The position numbers and the translations under genes were made by a program. A DNA stretch of 64,000 nucleotides from NCBI RefSeq assembly GCF_021412625.1, contig NZ_JAKCFI010000008.1, positions 372,001-436,000 of the forward strand, in the 5' to 3' direction. Below, in pieces: positions 1-9,200 of the stretch. A model generated the notes under the pieces. That model ran no database searches and had not been told where the DNA came from. It saw only the letters and a list, made by a program, of their open reading frames with translations. The first letter of the stretch is position 1, and each line of letters begins with the position of its first letter. The DNA is from Myxococcus stipitatus (GTDB taxonomy: Bacteria; Myxococcota; Myxococcia; Myxococcales; Myxococcaceae).

Positions 1-1
1 G

Positions 2-286
2 GCGTTCATCGGGAGCAGCAACTGGACCTACCGCAGCATGCAGTTCGACGCGGAGGTCAGCGCCATCATCCAGAACCCGGACTTCGTGCGCGACACGCGC
101 GAGGAGCTGTTCCAGCACTGGGGCATGCCGACGGACCTGGCGGAGTGGCGGGAGACGACGGAGGAGAACCTCGAGCGCGACGCGGATGGGAGCGTGCGCA
201 TCGTCCCGTTGACGCTCGCGGACCTGAAGGTCGACTACACGAGCCTGACGGCGTGGGGTTCGTGGGCGGCGGGGAACATGATCTAG
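2..286 (+). CDS. Phospholipase D-like protein, C-terminal fragment
   Basis: The reading frame is open from the window edge to a TAG at 284-286, so the start lies upstream. The first visible residues, GSSNWTYRSMQFDAE, match the block after the HxK of an HKD motif (GSxN followed by a conserved aspartate or glutamate) in phospholipase D/cardiolipin synthase-like enzymes. About 80 residues follow, as is usual after the second HKD motif. The family cleaves or transfers phosphodiester head groups, typically of phospholipids at the membrane. The N-terminal HKD half and any membrane segments are outside the window, so cardiolipin synthase cannot be separated from another PLD-family enzyme. A GGAGG-like sequence just after the stop (287-292) is too far from the next start to matter. 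Confidence 0.72.
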   Translation, partial: AFIGSSNWTYRSMQFDAEVSAIIQNPDFVRDTREELFQHWGMPTDLAEWRETTEENLERDADGSVRIVPLTLADLKVDYTSLTAWGSWAAGNMI

Positions 287-378
287 GAGGAGTGGCTCGG
301 GCCACCGGCTGACGGGTTGGTGGGTCGGAGGGTGCGGTCGGCGACGGGCGGCCCCAACTTGGGGGCAGGAGGAGTTCC

Positions 379-942
379 ATGCCCCATCCCGCCGGACAGT
401 CCAACGCGCCCCTGCCCGCTGGCACGCTCGCGCCGCCTATCGACGCGCCGGTGACGCCGGACCAGAAGGTCTCCCTGGAGGATTTCCGGGGGGCGCCGCT
501 GGTTCTGGTGTTCTACCCGGCGGACTGGAGCCCGGTGTGCAGCGACGAGCTGGCGCTCTTCAACGAGCTGTTGCCGGAGTTCGAGCGCCTGGGGGCGCGG
601 GTGATGGCCATCTCCTGTGACGGGGTGTGGTGCCATCTGGCCTTCGCGCGCGCGAGGAACCTGCACATGGTGCTGGCGTCGGACTTCCATCCGCAGGGGG
701 CCATCTCGCGTGCGTACAACGTGTTCCAGGAGGACGCGGGGACGTCGGACCGGGCGCTGTTCGTGCTCGACGCGGAGGGGAAGGTCTTCTGGAGCCATCG
801 CTCGCCGGTGGCGGTGAACCCCGGGGCCGATGGGGTGCTCGACGCGCTGGAGCGACTGGCCAGGCGGAGCGGCTCTGTGTCCGAGGACGCTGGCGTGTCG
901 ACGCAGCGGGGTGCTCCGGAACATCCGGGGGTGCACTCATGA
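379..942 (+). CDS. Peroxiredoxin (AhpC/TSA family)
   Basis: This 187-residue thioredoxin-fold protein has the peroxidatic block FYPADWSPVCSDEL, with the reactive cysteine at residue 54. Peroxiredoxins reduce H2O2 and organic peroxides in the cytoplasm through this cysteine. The preceding SLEDFRGAPLVLVFYPADW stretch is the usual beta-strand lead-in of the AhpC/TSA fold. A second CDGVWC segment near residues 79-84 could supply a resolving cysteine, but this is not certain. The start follows an AGGAG (369-373) at good spacing. The stop overlaps the next ATG (ATGA at 939-942), so it is translationally coupled to a DsbA-like thioredoxin-fold protein, perhaps its reductant or a functional partner. 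The last 25 residues are low-complexity. Confidence 0.85.
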   Translation: MPHPAGQSNAPLPAGTLAPPIDAPVTPDQKVSLEDFRGAPLVLVFYPADWSPVCSDELALFNELLPEFERLGARVMAISCDGVWCHLAFARARNLHMVLASDFHPQGAISRAYNVFQEDAGTSDRALFVLDAEGKVFWSHRSPVAVNPGADGVLDALERLARRSGSVSEDAGVSTQRGAPEHPGVHS

Positions 943-1481
943 GCAAGCTGCGAGTTCCGGTGGGGGCATTGGACCATGTCCTGGGGCCGCAGGATGCGCC
1001 GGTGACGCTGGTGGAGTACGGCGACTTCCAGTGCCCCTTCTGTGGGCAGGCGTACTGGGAGGTGAAGAAGGTGCTGGAGGAGATGGGCGAGGGGTTGCGG
1101 TATGTGTTCCGGCACTTCCCGTTGACGCAGGCGCACCCCTTCGCGCTCCAGGCCGCGGAGGCGGCCGAGGCCGCGGGCGCGCAGGGGAAGTTCTGGGAGA
1201 TGCATGCGCGGCTCTACGAGCATCAGCAGATGCTCGACTTCGAGTCGCTGCGGGAGCACGCGTGGGCGCTGGGGTTGGAGGACGAGCGTTTCACCCGTGA
1301 GCTCATGGAGCACCGGCACCAGGAGCACGTCCGGCGGGATTTCATGGGAGGCGTGCGCAGCGGAGTCAACGGGACGCCGGGCTTCTTCATCAACGACGAG
1401 CGCTACGTGGGCGAGTTCAGCGCGCCCGTGCTGCTCTCCGTGCTCCAGGGCCGGAGCGCCGAGGCACCTGGGTATTACTGA
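939..1481 (+). CDS. DsbA/FrnE-like thioredoxin-fold oxidoreductase
   Basis: The 180-residue product carries the redox motif CPFC (C32, C35) in the context EYGDFQCPFCGQAY. It also has the cis-proline loop GTPGFFIN near residue 155, the arrangement seen in the DsbA family (thioredoxin_4). It lacks a signal peptide or transmembrane anchor, so it probably acts in the cytoplasm. The ATG at 939 overlaps the stop of the peroxiredoxin gene by 4 nt, so the two form one transcription and translation unit. I infer a thiol-disulfide exchange role linked to peroxide defence. A longer ATG-initiated frame from 627 exists but is only the shadow of the peroxiredoxin gene. Confidence 0.85.
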   Translation: MSKLRVPVGALDHVLGPQDAPVTLVEYGDFQCPFCGQAYWEVKKVLEEMGEGLRYVFRHFPLTQAHPFALQAAEAAEAAGAQGKFWEMHARLYEHQQMLDFESLREHAWALGLEDERFTRELMEHRHQEHVRRDFMGGVRSGVNGTPGFFINDERYVGEFSAPVLLSVLQGRSAEAPGYY

Positions 1482-1703
1482 GGCACGGGGTACCGTGGTC
1501 ATCGTGCGGTGAACGGTTTTGCCGTGGGTGCCGCGACCTTGCCGCTGCGGGGCTCGCATTGAGGCCCGTCGCCGTCGTGGCGCCTGTCCGCTTCATGTGA
1601 CCGAGCGCGTACTCGTACATGGCCGTCTCGACCCCATGTCCGGCGAGGGTGAGGTGGAGTCCTCTTGGATATCGATGGGCACCTGCGTGGCCGACGGCAT
1701 CCG
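1482..1703. other. Intergenic region between convergent genes
   Basis: This 222-base gap separates the dsbA-like gene (ending at 1481) from the stop of the convergent Imm11 gene (1704). I see no convincing ORF, promoter or strong terminator hairpin. It marks the left edge of the accessory block. Confidence 0.4.
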
Positions 1704-2291
1704 TCAATGCAGCTCGGGTGCTTCGGTCACGCGCTCGAACGCTACGCCCAGGTTCCCGACCTGTTCGAGTGCGTCTTTGAGTTCCTGCGAAACAACAAGC
1801 GAGATCTTGAACTTCCTCAGCCGAAAGACCTGCGCGCCCTCGGTCTTCGCAGAGTCGATTCGCAGCCCGTAGATCCAGCGATACTCCCCTTCATATCCAG
1901 GGAAGGGATCGTCCTCGTCATAGTGCTGCACCGCCCGGCACCGGGCCTCGTCGATGGCATCGACCACCTTGGTGACGTTGACGACGAAGTATGGCTCGAC
2001 CTCTCCCTCGACCGACACCGGGAAGAGCTGCACGTCGCCGGGAGCAAGCGACCTGAAGACGTTCGCGACGGCTTCGCTGACGATGGGGATTGCTTCAATC
2101 ACAGAAAAGGAAAACGCCCGCTGCCTGCCCGGATGTGCGACTCGTGCCTTGAGGGCGCCCAGGTCAGGAAGAACGCGTCCGTCCGCGAACATCCATGGCT
2201 CATCAAACGCCTCACCCGAAGCCTGGGTCGGCGTCTCGAGGAGCCACCGGGGCACATCGCCAAGCTCCACTGAGTAGAAATGACGCTCCAC
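1704..2291 (-). CDS. Imm11-family immunity protein (SitI-like)
   Basis: This 195-residue protein matches what I know of the myxobacterial Imm11 family (DUF1629-type), with the signature DVQLFPVSVEGEVEPYFVVNV and a C-terminal LRIDxxK...VFRLxxF...LKDALE segment. Such proteins neutralise a cognate contact-delivered toxin. It starts with GTG at 2291, just behind the SitA-like toxin stop (2293), with a GGGGGAGGG ribosome site inside the toxin's 3' end. The two are clearly co-translated as a toxin-immunity pair. It is paralogous to the protein at 22373-22945, for example in the shared DVQLFPV, LRID and KDALE blocks. The binding partner is inferred from position only. Confidence 0.8.
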   Translation of the reverse strand: MERHFYSVELGDVPRWLLETPTQASGEAFDEPWMFADGRVLPDLGALKARVAHPGRQRAFSFSVIEAIPIVSEAVANVFRSLAPGDVQLFPVSVEGEVEPYFVVNVTKVVDAIDEARCRAVQHYDEDDPFPGYEGEYRWIYGLRIDSAKTEGAQVFRLRKFKISLVVSQELKDALEQVGNLGVAFERVTEAPELH

Positions 2292-2292
2292 G

Positions 2293-3594
2293 CTATCCCT
2301 CCCCCTTCACAATGAGGCTCCGCAACTCGGATCCCTGCGTCATCAGCTCGTCGGCGATCTTCGCAAGTTCCTTCATCAAGCTGGCCCGGCAGGCGTCCGT
2401 CGTTCGGCAACGCGCGACAGAGCGCTCAAGGCGCCGAATCACCGCTCGATGGTACAGCTCAGGGTGAGGCCCCTCGTGTCCCTTGAGCCGCACCTTGTTG
2501 GCAGCATCTTCCAGCGTCATCCCGGCCTTCTCGAAGATCTTCAGGCACTGAGGCGTCCAGGGACCGCCGGTCACATCCGAGATCGGGTTCTTGTTCGTGC
2601 AGATGTGATGAACAGGCCCCACCACGTCACCCGGAAACCGCCCATCCGAGTACATCGCCAGGGCAGCGGCGGCTCCGGGCGCCAGGGCGACATTGAGCAC
2701 ACCAGCTGCGGGAAGTGCCATCGACGTCACGCCTCCACTCATTGCCGCTCCGAGCTGGAATCCCGCTTCGGCCTCAGCCCGAACGACCGCCTGAGTGAAG
2801 CCAGGGAGCCTGGGGGCCTGAGCCGCCATCGCGCTCTTTCCACCCAGGGCCGCAGTGACCAGCAGGACCAGGACGCGTGTGCCGTTCGTCCCCAGCACCC
2901 GCCCGAACCGATGCCCGATGTCCTGTAGCTCGATGACGCTCATCGCCGTCCCGGCATCATCCCACAACTGCACGAAGCCGCGCCCTATCTCCCAGACCGG
3001 CATGACGCCGAGGTAGGCCACCATCGCCGCCGTCAGCGCAACGGCGATGCCCTTCGTGATGGGCTCCGGCAGGGTGATCGTGAGGAACACTGCGAGCGCC
3101 GCCGAGGTCACCATGGCCTTGAGCGCGGCCGGGTTCAGCACCTTGCCGACCTCGGCCTCGACACTCTCCCACACCGTGTCGAGCGCGAAGGACAGGGCCA
3201 TCAAGGTCCGGTCCTTCCGCGAGAACGTCAGCCCTGTTCCGCCCACCAGGGTCAAGCAGTCGTCCGCGTCGGGGCAGATGCGCGCGTACAACGACTCGGG
3301 CGATGCTCCCGAGCCCGAATCCGCGAGTCCGTTCGAGGAGGCGAGCAGCGTCCTGGACCGAACCCAACCTCGCGCATCCACTTCTTCCGCTTCCCTGAAC
3401 GCGACATCCATCCGCAGGTCGAGGATGAGCCGAGCGAGGGCCGACTTGAATTCCTCTTCGCTTACTTCGACGGGCTCGGCGTCCACGGACTCGTGGACAA
3501 CCTGCTGGCCATCACCTTTGTCGAGATGGACCACACGAGTGGTAGCACACCCTGTCGTCCAAAGGCTCACAAGAACCAGCGCAATGAACCGCAT
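2293..3594 (-). CDS. SitA5-type lipoprotein toxin with AHH nuclease domain
   Basis: The 433-residue product begins with a lipoprotein signal (MRFIALVLVSLWTTGC, lipid-attachment Cys16). Hydrophobic segments lie at about 155-200 and 235-315. The C-terminus (325-390) has a VHHICTNKN motif (H329, H330) followed by GPWTP, NKV, GHEGPHP and YH elements, the AHH-type HNH-like nuclease layout. Myxobacterial SitA toxins are outer-membrane lipoproteins exchanged between kin by TraA/B-dependent outer-membrane exchange, killing recipients that lack the SitI partner. The ATG at 3594 has GGGGGA five bases upstream; a TTG 15 nt further upstream is less likely. The Imm11 gene follows immediately. The SitA5 label rests on remembered family architecture. 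Confidence 0.78.
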   Translation of the reverse strand: MRFIALVLVSLWTTGCATTRVVHLDKGDGQQVVHESVDAEPVEVSEEEFKSALARLILDLRMDVAFREAEEVDARGWVRSRTLLASSNGLADSGSGASPESLYARICPDADDCLTLVGGTGLTFSRKDRTLMALSFALDTVWESVEAEVGKVLNPAALKAMVTSAALAVFLTITLPEPITKGIAVALTAAMVAYLGVMPVWEIGRGFVQLWDDAGTAMSVIELQDIGHRFGRVLGTNGTRVLVLLVTAALGGKSAMAAQAPRLPGFTQAVVRAEAEAGFQLGAAMSGGVTSMALPAAGVLNVALAPGAAAALAMYSDGRFPGDVVGPVHHICTNKNPISDVTGGPWTPQCLKIFEKAGMTLEDAANKVRLKGHEGPHPELYHRAVIRRLERSVARCRTTDACRASLMKELAKIADELMTQGSELRSLIVKGEG

Positions 3595-3767
3595 TGAATC
3601 CCCCACCAACGCCTCCCAGGAATTGGAAGGCGCGGAATACTGACCTTGGGGTCTGACTCCTTCAATGGCGCTTCCCTATTCTCAGCGCACTGAACGATTC
3701 GACCAGCGTGCCCAAGGGGGCTCAAGCGGCCTGTCCACCGGCCGGGAGCATCGCTCGGGCGGCCCCA

Positions 3768-4304
3768 TCAGCGGCCCTCCTCGGCCCCGCTGAACCCTCT
3801 CTCCCTCTCAACAGGGCCCCCATCCCTCTTATGCGCATGCGCTGAACTGCGGCCATGCAACAACCTCGACAGCCATCGCCTCAGCCTTGCATACAGACCT
3901 CGGTCAACTTTAGGCGGCGGAACAGCAGCAGCCGGCACGGCCTCTTCTGTCGTCTTGGACGGGCCGTAGTAGCGCTCCTTGGCGATCTTGTCCCGACGAC
4001 GCTCCGCCGCAATCCGCTCGTCGGACCAGGGGCCGGCCTCAATCACCCGCCCATGATCGATCACATAGTGCGAACGGCACGCCAAGTTCCAGCTGCCGAC
4101 CGATGGCCTCAGCGAAATCGTCTCGCCGTCGTAGTTCAGATTCCAGTCGGTCGGCGTCAAGGGCGTCACGACCTCCTCGCCACAGCCGCAGCAGCAACGA
4201 TGGGCAACCGTGCCATACTCCATTGAAACGTAGAGTGTTCCCGGTTCCATCTGCTCCGGGATGTACTGCACGAACTGATGCTCCAGACGAGGGTATCGCA
4301 TCAT
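3768..4304 (-). CDS. DUF6527-like Cys-rich protein of the ubiquitin-like operon
   Basis: This 178-residue protein has a small Cys-cluster, HRCCCGCGEEV, near residues 35-45, and a downstream WNLACRSHYVI segment. Together they look like a zinc-binding site. The architecture resembles DUF6527 proteins, which I recall next to multiubiquitin and ThiF genes in bacteria. The C-terminal 60 residues are basic and probably disordered. Its ATG (4304) overlaps the stop of the E1-like gene (ATGA), so it is the last gene of the operon. A RING-like or other accessory function in conjugation is possible but unproven; no catalytic motif is recognisable. A TTG at 4310 is an alternative start. Confidence 0.6.
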   Translation of the reverse strand: MMRYPRLEHQFVQYIPEQMEPGTLYVSMEYGTVAHRCCCGCGEEVVTPLTPTDWNLNYDGETISLRPSVGSWNLACRSHYVIDHGRVIEAGPWSDERIAAERRRDKIAKERYYGPSKTTEEAVPAAAVPPPKVDRGLYARLRRWLSRLLHGRSSAHAHKRDGGPVERERGFSGAEEGR

Positions 4305-5476
4305 TCGCAATCACTGTTCAGGAGCATGTTGCCGTCGGTCGTATAGGTGCTGTGGTGTTCACGCTCGAGGTCGCGGTAGAAGTCTCGAAGCTTCTTCCAC
4401 TTGATGACGGCCAGCACTGCATTCAGCGCGTTCAGGTCGGCGACCTGGATGTTGGAGGAGTAGAGGTCGTCCACACCGCCACCTTCGAAGGAGATACGGC
4501 CCTTGTGAACGTGGTCGCGCTTGCGCGGCGTGCTCACCGTCACCCGCAGGATGCCGCCGAGAGAGCCGTCGACCAACTCCAGGCCCATCCCAACATCCAC
4601 GAACGGCACCCCGAGCGCCTCCAGCCGACCCACGATGACGCGCTTGGCGGGCCCTGCATCCACGCAGACGAACGCGAAGGAGACTCCATCCAGAAGGTGG
4701 ATGTTGCCCACGTCGAGCAGGACCGCATGGGCAACAATCCGCCGGTGCATCCTCGAATAGATAGCCTTCAGATGGTCGACCTTCTTCGGCGCCTCACGCA
4801 ACTCCTCGATGGACGCTGCGCCCGGTGCGCGAAACGCATTGTGCTGCAGGAACTCGTCGCCATCGAACAGCCGGATCTCCCGGACCGGCGTCTTGGCGAC
4901 GAAGTCGAGCACATAGGAGCCAGTGCCACCGAGGCCGATGATCGCCACCTTCTCCGTCGAGAGGCGCTCGGTCAGCGCGCCGATTCCCACGCGGTCCGAT
5001 GCGGTCTCCGTGTAATTGAAGACGCTGTCCTCCTCGGCCTCCGGCATCCGGAAGGTGCGGGGACTGACGCCTGGCTTCAGGACGGATGCAGGCCCCGAGA
5101 GGATGCTCGCGTACGTTGTCATCTTTTCGTAGTAGTCAGCATAGCCGTTCGGAGGCTTGCTGGAAAAGACGTGCTTCGCGGTCACCCCGCTCCCAAGGTT
5201 GAAGTCAGCGCTCTGGTTGGCAATCCCCTGAATGGGGGTGCCGTTGGGCTGACACGGGAAGTTCCCATCGAAGTAGACAACGTGCGTGTCCGGCTGGCGA
5301 GTGACGTCACCCGCCATGTTCAGGGTGGAGATGAGCGACCCCATCCGCACCTGCCGCTGCGCATCGACGTAGGGCACCTCACGCATGATGAGAAAGCCCC
5401 CCTGGAGCTGCACGAAGTAGCCTTCGTCGCGCAGCCGCTTCAAGTCGGGACTATGACTGAACGGTCTTCGTGACAT
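4301..5476 (-). CDS. ThiF/E1-like ubiquitin-activating enzyme homologue
   Basis: The 391-residue protein has a ThiF/E1 adenylation domain in its second half. It shows the nucleotide loop GLGGTGSYV (181-189), RLFDGD with Asp205, and FVCVDAG (269-275). Family members adenylate the C-terminus of ubiquitin-like proteins. The N-terminal 150 residues form a separate alpha/beta domain containing VVYFDGNFPCQPNGTPI (Cys75), which could be E2-like; that is inference. The ATG at 5476 follows AAGGGGA at good spacing and lies 26 nt inside the end of the triple ubiquitin-like gene, and the DUF6527-like gene overlaps its stop. This is the arrangement of prokaryotic multiubiquitin systems. No separate JAB peptidase or E2 gene is visible. 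Confidence 0.78.
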   Translation of the reverse strand: MSRRPFSHSPDLKRLRDEGYFVQLQGGFLIMREVPYVDAQRQVRMGSLISTLNMAGDVTRQPDTHVVYFDGNFPCQPNGTPIQGIANQSADFNLGSGVTAKHVFSSKPPNGYADYYEKMTTYASILSGPASVLKPGVSPRTFRMPEAEEDSVFNYTETASDRVGIGALTERLSTEKVAIIGLGGTGSYVLDFVAKTPVREIRLFDGDEFLQHNAFRAPGAASIEELREAPKKVDHLKAIYSRMHRRIVAHAVLLDVGNIHLLDGVSFAFVCVDAGPAKRVIVGRLEALGVPFVDVGMGLELVDGSLGGILRVTVSTPRKRDHVHKGRISFEGGGVDDLYSSNIQVADLNALNAVLAVIKWKKLRDFYRDLEREHHSTYTTDGNMLLNSDCE

Positions 5477-6206
5477 TGAAAGTCGTCCCCTTTTCCTTGA
5501 CTTCAACGGAGCCCCCGGCGCCGAGTTCGCCGGCGTGCGGCTTCGAGGCGGCGTGGCGGTAGGTCATCGAGAACACGGCGTTCGGCTCATGCGAGCCGGG
5601 GAAGGCCAGCTGGACGACCTGCTCGAAGGTCACCCGCTTGTCGTTCACGACGCGCGGCCGGGCGTTCACGATGATTTCGAACGTCCGGGCTGGCATAGGA
5701 CCGGTGATGAAGCGCTCGATACCCGGGGCCGTGAGGTCGATCAGGTCCTGGGGCGAGATGAGCCGGTCTTCCCCCCCGCGCACCTCGAGGAACACCGCCT
5801 GGCCCTTGCCTACCTTCGCGAGCGTGTAGAGCGCGGCGCCGCTAATGGCCGGCTTGCCCCACGCGAGCTGGTCGTCATCCAGCGTCAGCTTGAAATCGCG
5901 GTCGGTCTGAAAGGCCACGAAGCGCTCGGCCCCGCGCGTGCGAAGGTCGAACGGCTCGTCGAGGCGGAGGTCCTCGAAGTCGCCGGAGGCCAGGATGGCG
6001 AAGAGGCTGAATCCCCCGCGTGGGTCCAGTCCGGCGCTGGCGAGAATCTGCCGTCCCAGGGGAACGGGGTCGGCCACGTCCACGGAGCGGAAGGAGAGGT
6101 CGCCCTGCGCGACGAGGATGCGGTAGCTCCGCGCGGGCCGCAGGGCCCGGTCCTCCCGCAGCGCGGCTCCTACGTCTTCGTACTCCAGAGGTTCGTCATT
6201 CTTCAT
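5451..6206 (-). CDS. Triple ubiquitin-like (multiubiquitin) protein
   Basis: The 251-residue product contains three consecutive beta-grasp-like units at roughly residues 27-103, 105-177 and 180-251. Each starts with a strand such as SYRILVAQG, DFKLTLDDD or TFEIIVNARPRVV. The third unit, with VNDKRVTFEQVVQLAF, is the most typical of multiubiquitin proteins. The C-terminus is NVTKTVQS rather than the diglycine of eukaryotic ubiquitin. The start at 6206 has GAGGA ten bases upstream; the longer frame from 6239 adds 11 residues without a better site. It overlaps the E1-like gene, its presumed activating enzyme. It lies 87 bp behind the helicase gene and probably belongs to the same operon. Confidence 0.75.
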   Translation of the reverse strand: MKNDEPLEYEDVGAALREDRALRPARSYRILVAQGDLSFRSVDVADPVPLGRQILASAGLDPRGGFSLFAILASGDFEDLRLDEPFDLRTRGAERFVAFQTDRDFKLTLDDDQLAWGKPAISGAALYTLAKVGKGQAVFLEVRGGEDRLISPQDLIDLTAPGIERFITGPMPARTFEIIVNARPRVVNDKRVTFEQVVQLAFPGSHEPNAVFSMTYRHAASKPHAGELGAGGSVEVKEKGTTFNVTKTVQS

Positions 6207-6293
6207 GTTCGTTGAGTCCTCAAAGTGCAGCCGGGTCACTCCCGGCCCACTGATGGCTCAATCGTCACGACGACAGGCAACCGGTAACGTTGG

Positions 6294-9200
6294 TCAGAAT
6301 TCTCTCGAGAGGATGCCTTCCGGCGTAGGCCCACACACGAAAAAGGCCGGGCACCCTGGGCACATGCGCACCGACGGGTCGGCAGGGAAGCGCCCTTGCC
6401 GAATCCCCTGCAAGAAGTCGATGAGCTTGTCCTGACGACTCTGGAGTTCCCTGGTCGTCAGGCTCAGGGGCCGCGAGGTCTGGTCGGCCAGGTGGACCAG
6501 TTCGACAACGGCCCCAGGGAAGACCCGCTGGATGGCGAGAAGAAAAGCAGCGGCGCCCACGTCCGTGGTCTCGGCCGACTTGAAATGCCCGGTCCGGATT
6601 CGACGAAACGTCCGGATGCCATCCGCGCGCACGAGCACGTCGTCCGGCCAGACGATGATTTCGTCCTCAGCGAAGGTCAGGAGGAGGTCGGCCGGCGGCT
6701 CCGACCTGCTCCCGGCACGCACCGAAAGGAAGTACCGGAGCATGGAAAGAGCGACCGCCTTGAAGTCGTCGACATAGCCGTGCCCCGCCAGGCCGTGGGC
6801 GTCGAACGCGGCCATCACGCCTCGCTCCAGCTCGCGCTCCTCTGGAATCGGTCCATTGCCAGCAACGACGGCCTGATAGACGGTGCGGACCGCCTCGTGC
6901 ATCTGCATGAAGGCCGTCGTCGTCCTGCGGCCGCCAATCCGCAGGACGTGCGCGTAGAAGAAACGCCGCGGGCAGCGCCCATAGAGTGAAATCTGTTGTT
7001 CGCTGAAGCGAAGCCGGCCGCGAACCTTGAGCGCGACTTCGCCCGTCTCGGGCGGCAGCAATCTCTCCGGGGCTGGACTCACCTTCCGTCGGCCCAGGGA
7101 CGCCCCCAGCCGGTCGAGAAAGGGGGACAACGCCCGGGCGTGTCCATTGGACTTCTTCGTCGGGGCGTAGAGGACCAGCCGGTCACGCGCCCGCGACAGG
7201 GCCACGTAGAACAAGCACTCCTGCTCTTCGGCCTGCCCGGCGCGGAAGACCTCCGCAGCGCTGCCGTGCCCGCCTTCGACCATGCCCTCTGGCGGAGGAC
7301 ACGGCGGCAGGGGCGGCTTTCGGGGCAGGGTGTCCTGATTGAGGCCGGGCACATGTACGACCGGGAACTCCAGCCCCTTCGCGCCATGGATGGTCATGAG
7401 CCGCACCGCATCGAGGCCATGCGCTGCAGCGGGCAGTTGCCTCAGGTCGCGGTCATCGCCCAGCCGAACGAGCCTGCGCACCCGGTCGAGGAGGCGGAGA
7501 ATGGGTAGGCCGGAGCCAGACGGCTGCACGCGCAGGAAGTTCATCAGCTGCCAGATTGCGATTCCACGCGTCCTATCGGAGACGTCGGACGAGCTGGCCA
7601 GCCGTGCAGCCATGCGCGTCCGTTCGAGCAACACGCTCGCGAGCACGGTCCATGGCGACGCGGCCTTGTCGAAGTCGCGCAGCGTCCTCGCCAGTTCCTC
7701 GAGTGCGGCCCGGCCGGCCTGGGACACCCCGGCTATCGCACCAGGGGCGTGCAACCATGCACCGGGCACCGCGTTGGCCTGGCGTAGATGGTCGAACACT
7801 GCGGCGACGTCGGCGAGCGACATGGTAAACTCGGGCCAGCAGGCCACTCGAACGAGCCCCATGGCCCAGCGGTCGGTGAGGAGCGACAGCAGGGAAAGCA
7901 GGTCCTTGACCTCCGGCCGCTCGAACAGACTTCCGAGGAACAGGACGGGAACGCCCAGGCGCTCGAGGTCGCGTGCCAGCGTCGACAACGTCTCGTTGCC
8001 CGTACAGAGCACGGCCTGATCGCGATAGGCGAAGCCTTCACGCCGCATCTCCTCGATTGCTTCAGCCAGCGCCCCCGTCTGCTGCTCCGCACGGTCGACG
8101 GTGCGCAGTTCGGGGCGGCTGCCACCCGCGCCCCGGTTGGATTCCAGACCGCCATCCGGGTCGCCGGCCTTCATGCTCGCGGCGAAGGCGGAGAACGCAC
8201 TCACTACCTCCTCGACCGAACGGTAGTTCCTCCTCAGCCGGCCGCGCGAACCCCCAGCGAAGTCCTCCGCCCCGAAGCGAGCCATGTTGAATGACGACGC
8301 GCCACGGAAGCGGTAGATCGACTGCTTTGCATCCCCCACGCACCAGAGGTTCTCACCGGAGCCGCGCAAGGCTGCCAGGAGACGGACACTGCTTCGGTTC
8401 ACATCCTGGTACTCGTCCACCAGGACGTGGTCGTACTGGCCCCGCAGGTGAGCGCGAATCATGGGGTTGCCTTCCAGGAGCCGCACGGGCAGGGCCACGA
8501 GATCACCGAAATCAATCCGGTGCGACCGCCGCTTCAAGGCCTCGTAGGCCGCATAGACGCGAGCGACCTCCAGCGCCCGCTCCGCCGCCTCCCGTTCCTC
8601 GGGGCGCCTGGCGTCGCGAAGCATCTGCTCGGCGAGCGCGCCATAGCGCGCTTCGTCCACGACCTCATCTTTGGCGCGGGAGATCGCCGTCAGGATGTCG
8701 GAGATATGCTGGGTCGGGTCGTAGAGGTTGCGGTAACGCACCAGCCCGAGCCGTGGAAACTCCTGTTCGAGGAGCTCCACGGCCTCGGCCCGGTCCATCA
8801 TTCGTGGCTCCTTCGGGAGCCCCAACTCGGCATGGAAGCGGTGGATGAGGTCCAGGCCAAAGGAATGGAACGTGCCGATCCACATCGCCGTCGCGGCCGC
8901 CTTGTTCCCGCGAGCGATTCGCTCCGACATCTCCCTGGCTGCCTTGTTGGAGAAGGTCAGCAGGAGAATCCGGCGGGGGTCGACGCCGTCGGCCAGGAGC
9001 CCTTCGACGCGTCCGGTGAGCGTCTGGGTCTTGCCGGTGCCAGGGCCGGCTTCGAGCAAGTAGGCAGCACCGCGATGGGCGGCTGCGGCGCGCTGCAGCG
9101 GATTGAGCGGCCGCTCAATCCATTCTTCCAGGTGCCCGGGAGGGATGGGCGGCAGGAGAAGCGCATCGAGGAACTGCTGAGCCACCACATCGAAGGGCGC

